Assembly: GCA_031546985.1 (NCBI GenBank)
Contig: JAVBJN010000044.1
Coordinates: 1 to 64,000 of the forward strand
DNA length: 64,000 nucleotides
Direction of reading: 5' to 3'
From: JAVBJN01 sp031546985
GTDB taxonomy: Bacteria; Bacteroidota; Bacteroidia; Chitinophagales; Chitinophagaceae
A program made the position numbers and the translations under genes. This document shows positions 60,177 through 64,000 of this stretch, piece after piece. Numbering within the stretch: position 1 is the stretch's first letter; each line of letters opens with the position of its first letter. The notes under the pieces were generated by a model. That model saw only the letters and a program-made list of their open reading frames with translations, made no database searches and was not told where the DNA came from.

Positions 60177-60394
60177 AATCGTCTTTTAATAGGGTTGTGA
60201 ATAAAAAAGATACTGAATTTAATCTTGTTAAAACCAATAGATTAGGCCAAAATCTACTAGGCTTTTACTAGACCCTTGGTTTGGAAGTATTGAAAAAAGT
60301 GCTTCACTTTGACTTTACAAACCGGAAGAAGACTATCAGCAATGGGATTAGAAGATGAATGGAGTTGTTGCTTGTACAACCAAAGCCTTCTACT

Positions 60395-60838
60395 ATGAAA
60401 AAGATCTCAGTTGAAATTGTGTGTGCGTTACTCGTCTTACTATGGGTGTATGTGGCAGTGAGTAAACTACTCGATTATGGCACATTTGTTTCGCAGCTTG
60501 AAAAGTCGCCATACACAACTGGCTATGCAGAATGGGTTGGCTGGTTGGTACCCGCAGTGGAACTGATTACTGCAATGGTTTTAATAACTAGACTTGGCCG
60601 TATGATTGGGCTATACAGTTCCCTCTTTCTATTGCTGCTATTTAGCGGGTACATTTATGCCATACTCAACTACAGCTACTTTATACCTTGCTCGTGTGGT
60701 GGGATAATTTCCAAAATGACTTGGGAGCAGCATTTAGTCTTTAATCTTGTTTTTGTTGGGTTGACAATCGGCGCAATTCTGTTGTCAAACACAAGTAAGC
60801 AAAACCACAGCAGTGAAGCTGTCTTGCTGCGAAGCTAA
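60395..60838 (+). CDS. MauE/DoxX-type integral membrane protein
   Basis: The 147-residue protein has four TM helices and the marker YFIPCSCGGIISKMTWEQH, the CxCGG segment typical of the MauE-type membrane proteins of Bacteroidota. These are thought to handle redox or disulfide steps for exported proteins, as with the thioredoxin-like TlpA. I use the ATG at 60395; an ATG at 60359 would add 12 residues before the first helix. It starts a rightward run with the small Cys protein at 60946, and it fits with the TlpA-family gene nearby. Confidence 0.75.
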   Translation: MKKISVEIVCALLVLLWVYVAVSKLLDYGTFVSQLEKSPYTTGYAEWVGWLVPAVELITAMVLITRLGRMIGLYSSLFLLLLFSGYIYAILNYSYFIPCSCGGIISKMTWEQHLVFNLVFVGLTIGAILLSNTSKQNHSSEAVLLRS

Positions 60839-60945
60839 TAGGCAATAAGCTGTCAAACAATACTCCAAATTTTTTATAGCTATAAACAGGGAAAGCCGAA
60901 AACCTGTATTAGAGTAGGCATATCTATTTTCCAAAATCATTTATC

Positions 60946-61167
60946 ATGAAAAAACATCTGAAACTCGGCCTCGTGGCCTTTGCCCTGCTGGGCGCAGTAA
61001 GCGCATTTGCTACCAGTAGCACTCTCAATGGCTGGTTCAACCCAAGTGGAACTCCTATGACTGATGCTGAAGTTGCTTCAAACTGCCGTGTACAGCAAAA
61101 TCCCATTTGTGCAATCCATTTTACAAATGGTGTGCAAGATGCAACACGCTATCAGAAACTTCCTTAA
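60946..61167 (+). CDS. Small secreted two-Cys protein (DUF6520-like)
   Basis: The 73-residue protein has a signal peptide (MKKHLKLGLVAFALLGAVSAFA) and a short mature part of about 50 residues with two Cys (NCRVQQNPICAIHF). This is the pattern of the small Bacteroidota secreted proteins found beside MauE- and TlpA-type genes (DUF6520-like). A secreted peptide or disulfide substrate is plausible. It is followed by a strong terminator hairpin at 61172-61202. The assignment to DUF6520 rests on layout only. Confidence 0.7.
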   Translation: MKKHLKLGLVAFALLGAVSAFATSSTLNGWFNPSGTPMTDAEVASNCRVQQNPICAIHFTNGVQDATRYQKLP

Positions 61168-61171
61168 CCTG

Positions 61172-61202
61172 TTAGCAAGCCGCCTTTATGGCGGCTTGCT
61201 AA
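61172..61202 (+). terminator. Terminator after the small secreted protein gene
   Basis: A 13-bp perfect stem, TTAGCAAGCCGCC with GGCGGCTTGCTAA, encloses a 5-nt loop (TTTAT). It is 4 bp after the stop codon. Confidence 0.85.
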
Positions 61203-61245
61203 TTTCTAATAATTAACCTCTGCAAGCATTTTAACTCTATTATTT

Positions 61246-62322
61246 ATGGATATGAAACGACAATTGATAATCATAATAGGATTAGCATTGCTTGTAATCG
61301 TAGTTGTAAGATTTATGATGGCACGTGGACAACCGCCTGAAGGACAGTTTACTCGTGAAATGAAGCATGTTGTTATTGAACAGCATCAACGAATAAGGCT
61401 AAAATCAAAAACGCTGCGTATTGCTGGGATTACAAATAGTAGATTATTTGTGACTAGTATGAGAGCTGAGAATCTAATGGATGTAAATTATTTAACTGGT
61501 TCAGTTGCTGAATATGCTTTGCCGGATAGTACTATGTTAAAAAACGTTGGGGGAGACTTTCATACCAGAATAGATTCCCCATTTATTTACTTGTTTTCTC
61601 CAAATGAAAAGACGATTTATACTGGCACGCTTTCCACAAAAAAAATGGTGCCACATCGCCTTCCGTTTATGTATACAAGAGCGGTTCCAATAAGTCCTGA
61701 CCTTTGCGTAGTTAGAGCATATTCAAATGATGTAGAGGATCAACTTTTTTATTCAGTTAGGCTTTCGACTTTGGACATAAAAAAGGAAATGAATATTTCT
61801 ACTTTATTTGGAGATGGTGGCCTACAAACTGACGGGATGCTTTTCTATGATCGTGAAAGCGGTAGCTGTATATATCCATACTACAAAATGAATTCAATAT
61901 TCGTATTTGACACAAACTTGCAATCAGGAAAAGTCGCTTTTACCATTGATAGTTTGACAAAACCTAGTATAACCTCTGCTTTTACTGAAGAAAAAGGCAT
62001 TCATAAACAGATTACAACTAAAGGCCCCAAATTAATATTACATCAACTTGGGGCTCTTTATAATGGAAGTTTTTTTGTGGTTTCAACTATAATGGCGGCC
62101 AATCAAGTGCAAAGTGTTTTTGATGATAATTTCACTATTGATGTATATGATGTGGCTACTTTAGTGTACAGGTTCAGTTTTTACATTCCCAAATCCGATA
62201 GGCATATTAGAGATTTTGCTGTCACAGATGGGGGTGTCCTGGTTTTGTACGAAGACTATATTGAATCCTTTTCTACCAATGATTTGCTTAATGGCCTTTC
62301 TGCGACCTCCCTTATTTTCTGA
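61246..62322 (+). CDS. Membrane-anchored protein, possible beta-propeller, function unknown
   Basis: The 358-residue protein has one N-terminal anchor (LIIIIGLALLVIVVVRFMMA) and a large extracytoplasmic part. Repeated short strands such as YLTGSVAEYALPD, YLFSPNEKTIYTGTL and LVLYEDYIESFSTND suggest a beta-propeller-like fold of the kind often paired with TlpA and SusD genes in Bacteroidota. The start is ATG at 61246, with a second Met two codons on. Its last 66 bp overlap the convergent TlpA gene. No enzymatic motif is visible. Confidence 0.65.
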   Translation: MDMKRQLIIIIGLALLVIVVVRFMMARGQPPEGQFTREMKHVVIEQHQRIRLKSKTLRIAGITNSRLFVTSMRAENLMDVNYLTGSVAEYALPDSTMLKNVGGDFHTRIDSPFIYLFSPNEKTIYTGTLSTKKMVPHRLPFMYTRAVPISPDLCVVRAYSNDVEDQLFYSVRLSTLDIKKEMNISTLFGDGGLQTDGMLFYDRESGSCIYPYYKMNSIFVFDTNLQSGKVAFTIDSLTKPSITSAFTEEKGIHKQITTKGPKLILHQLGALYNGSFFVVSTIMAANQVQSVFDDNFTIDVYDVATLVYRFSFYIPKSDRHIRDFAVTDGGVLVLYEDYIESFSTNDLLNGLSATSLIF

Positions 62323-63728
62323 GCTAAATCTTTGGGGGTAAAAAGAATAGAATTGGGCACTCTTGATTCCACAATATTCCCATTTCTATCTATTATAATC
62401 AAGGTAGGATAGCTCTCGATTTGATAATGTTTGATTATTGGGTGATCATAACTTTCGGCACCTGTGTACAAGTTTATGGATTCATTAGAAGTATAATCCC
62501 CTGACTGAAGGCTTTCAATCCACCAATTCCGCTTCGCATCTGGTGAAATTGATACAAATTGAATCTCTTTTATGTCTCGTAAAAGCATAATAGTGGTATC
62601 CATTCTTTGTTTTAATAACCTGCAACCCCCGCATCCCGAAAACCAAAAATCCAGAACAACAACTTTTCCCTTAAAATCAGTTTGCTTCCACGATTTCCCG
62701 CTGCTATCCTTCAATGTAAAATTGAATGCTTCAGCTCCAGGAACTAAATTTTTTCGAGCAGATTGATAATACATGATCAGAGATTGGTATTCTGGTTTGT
62801 TGCCAGCAATCTTTTTGAAATCGACCATTACCTTATCTGCAATAGTTGTGTCAAATGTGTCTTCTTTAATATGTCCTTCTGTATAATCATGCAATAATAG
62901 AGCTGCTGACCTTCCGTTATATTTGGATTTTATGTAAGCATAAACTAACCACCCTGTATTCACTTTTTCAGGATACCTAAGAGATGTTCTCAGGCTGGCA
63001 AAAGTTAATATAGCACTTCGTAGTACGGCTGAGGTTAATTCTATTTCATTTCTATTGATTTTATTTTCTAATTTGAGTTTTTGAAAATACTTTTTTGCAC
63101 TTACTTTATCTGTCTCAGATAGGCTCTGTATGGCGTTTAATTTCCCAGCCATAACACGCCCATTAATGTCAGCCTTTATTAGTTTATAGGCTAACTCTGA
63201 CACGTTTTTTTTATGTCTTTGTAGTATTTCTTGATAACCAGATTCAAGACGATCAAAGTATGCCAAGGTGCTATCAATATTCGTATTGCATTTGCCCAAT
63301 TTTAGGCGCTCTTTTGCAAGAGCCCAAATACAATTTAATTTGGTAGCTCCATTTCCAGAGAATCTCATTTCCCTATCTTCCAATACATTAACAGAAATAC
63401 TATCCCCTGGCTCAAGGAAAAAACTCATTCGTTCGGTATTTGGGCGCTCCAGTGTATAGATTAGATTTTGTTTTCCAGTTGAAGGAAGTATCAAATTGAA
63501 ATATTGTATTCGGGATAGTTGAGTGTCGATCTTAAATGTCCCTGAATCTATTTTGAATTGCATACTGGAGCTGGGATATGGACTATTGTATAAATCAATA
63601 CGCCCAATGTTGTTGGATGATTGTGGGAGTTTCCCCTGTATAATTGTCCTAACATGCGTGGTCTGTTGTCCAAAAGAAGTAAGCGTACAATGGATAAATA
63701 TTATTGCAAATACAATTTTTACGTTCAT
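62256..63728 (-). CDS. TlpA-family thioredoxin-like protein with an N-terminal extracytoplasmic domain
   Basis: The 490-residue exported protein (signal peptide ending TSFGQ) has a long N-terminal region with DUF4369-like strands (FKIDSGTFKIDTQLSRIQYFNLILP) and helices (residues 140-330). A thioredoxin fold follows, with FKGKVVVLDFWFSGCGGCRLLKQRM. The active-site Cys366-Gly-Gly-Cys369 is intact, and FVSISPDAKRNWW and YPTLIIIDRNGNIV complete the fold. It probably reduces disulfides in the periplasm, possibly for SusC/SusD-type surface proteins. It overlaps the neighbouring membrane-anchored gene by 66 bp at its 3' end. The partial SusD gene upstream (ending 63775) is 46 bp away and probably in the same operon. 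Confidence 0.85.
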   Translation of the reverse strand: MNVKIVFAIIFIHCTLTSFGQQTTHVRTIIQGKLPQSSNNIGRIDLYNSPYPSSSMQFKIDSGTFKIDTQLSRIQYFNLILPSTGKQNLIYTLERPNTERMSFFLEPGDSISVNVLEDREMRFSGNGATKLNCIWALAKERLKLGKCNTNIDSTLAYFDRLESGYQEILQRHKKNVSELAYKLIKADINGRVMAGKLNAIQSLSETDKVSAKKYFQKLKLENKINRNEIELTSAVLRSAILTFASLRTSLRYPEKVNTGWLVYAYIKSKYNGRSAALLLHDYTEGHIKEDTFDTTIADKVMVDFKKIAGNKPEYQSLIMYYQSARKNLVPGAEAFNFTLKDSSGKSWKQTDFKGKVVVLDFWFSGCGGCRLLKQRMDTTIMLLRDIKEIQFVSISPDAKRNWWIESLQSGDYTSNESINLYTGAESYDHPIIKHYQIESYPTLIIIDRNGNIVESRVPNSILFTPKDLAQKIREVAERPLSKSLVEKDSI

Positions 63729-63774
63729 CGGTCTTAAATTTTATTTTTATCGAACGGCGCAGAATTTTACGGCA

Positions 63775-64000
63775 TTAATTGCCTTCAATATGTAAAAGGG
63801 CAGGGTTTGCAGAAATTTGAGCCTCAGGTATTGGAAGCAATGTATCTGCAGCCTGCCAGTTACTTCCTTTAACTGGCGCCAAAATGCTGCTCGTAATGCC
63901 CCATCGTTTTAGATCAAACCAACGATGACCCCATTCACAAAACAACTCCGCCTTGCGTTCTGTTTTTAAAGTATCCATAAATGATACCTTAGACATATCA
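63775..64000 (-). CDS. C-terminal part of a SusD/RagB-family outer-membrane lipoprotein
   Basis: Only the last 75 codons lie in the window; the gene runs off the right edge. The segment LKTERKAELFCEWGHRWFDLKRWGITS is the conserved C-terminal block of SusD/RagB proteins (ERxxEL...RW-DL-RW), followed by LLPIPEAQISANPAL. SusD works with a TonB-dependent SusC pore to bind and import glycans or peptides at the outer membrane. The upstream SusC-like gene would lie outside the window. It is likely in one unit with the TlpA gene. Confidence 0.85.
   Translation of the reverse strand, partial: DMSKVSFMDTLKTERKAELFCEWGHRWFDLKRWGITSSILAPVKGSNWQAADTLLPIPEAQISANPALLHIEGN

Noticed and set aside
56800..62000. 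A matching right-end copy of the 17-bp repeat CCCCCTTCAGGACTTGA
   Set aside because: Reading both strands I found only partial matches (for example AAGGACTTGCAG near 56838), too short to call an attachment site.
1..64000. CRISPR arrays, rRNA operons and complete insertion sequences
   Set aside because: I found no regularly spaced identical repeats, no rRNA signature and no transposase gene with terminal inverted repeats.

Overview
The window looks like a chromosome segment of a Bacteroidota bacterium, most likely a Chitinophagaceae or a related Sphingobacteriia-type genus. The reasons are a type IX secretion C-terminal domain, a SusD/RagB-type protein, TlpA and MauE family proteins, CTnDOT-type Tra proteins (DUF4133, DUF4134, TraG, TraJ, TraK, TraM, TraN), an RteC regulator, a RicT/PSP1 protein with a basic low-complexity tail, and few strong Shine-Dalgarno sequences. 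All calls come from reading the sequence; no database search was run.

Layout. 1-7.2 kb: housekeeping and lipoprotein genes, including a frameshifted HExxH lipoprotein, an EEP-family membrane phosphatase/nuclease, DNA polymerase III delta-prime and RicT. 7.2-21.4 kb: an exopolysaccharide/O-antigen cluster with four glycosyltransferases, a MurJ-type flippase, a FemAB acyltransferase, an asparagine synthetase, a polysaccharide deacetylase, two polymerase/ligase-like membrane proteins and a phosphoglycosyl transferase. 21.4-26.6 kb: a gene-poor spacer with hairpins, a small periplasmic protein, an outer-membrane barrel, a tail-fibre-like protein and a large T9SS-exported protein. 26.6-27.1 kb: a degenerate tRNA-Asn-like sequence overlapped by a small GIY-YIG gene, with a 17-bp direct repeat of the tRNA 3' end. 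This looks like an integration boundary.

27.3-60.2 kb is a mobile element. Its core is a leftward conjugation (T4SS) operon at 33.6-47.9 kb, with a separate regulatory end (MocR-like protein and RteC) at 56.9-59.2 kb. Two different CBASS anti-phage operons flank the T4SS. The left one (29.2-33.4 kb) is a type III system: CD-NTase, HORMA protein, TRIP13-like ATPase, and an unusual effector with an N-terminal SAVED domain joined to a C-terminal HExxH metallopeptidase-like domain. A leftward sigma-like factor / small helical protein / ImmA-IrrE protease operon diverges from it. The right one (51.8-48.2 kb) is a type II-short-like operon: DUF2188 protein, 2TM-NUDIX (Cap16-like) effector, CD-NTase, E2-like protein, and a second, membrane-anchored nucleotidyltransferase with an intact catalytic triad. 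It diverges from an XRE regulator plus ImmA/IrrE protease resembling CapH/CapP, and the shared promoter region holds three related 16-nt sites spaced exactly 29 bp apart. Next come dinB and a dnaE-type polymerase gene broken by one in-frame TGA. No relaxase, coupling protein or integrase gene is visible, so the element may be incomplete or extend beyond the window.

60.4-64 kb: MauE-type membrane protein, small secreted Cys protein, membrane-anchored orphan, TlpA-family oxidoreductase and the C-terminus of a SusD/RagB protein.

The most interesting content is the pair of CBASS operons. Each faces a divergent module containing an IrrE-type protease. Together they suggest protease-controlled, stress-induced expression of cyclic-nucleotide immunity, in one case through a sigma-like factor rather than an XRE repressor, and with a possible protease effector and a possible second nucleotidyltransferase.
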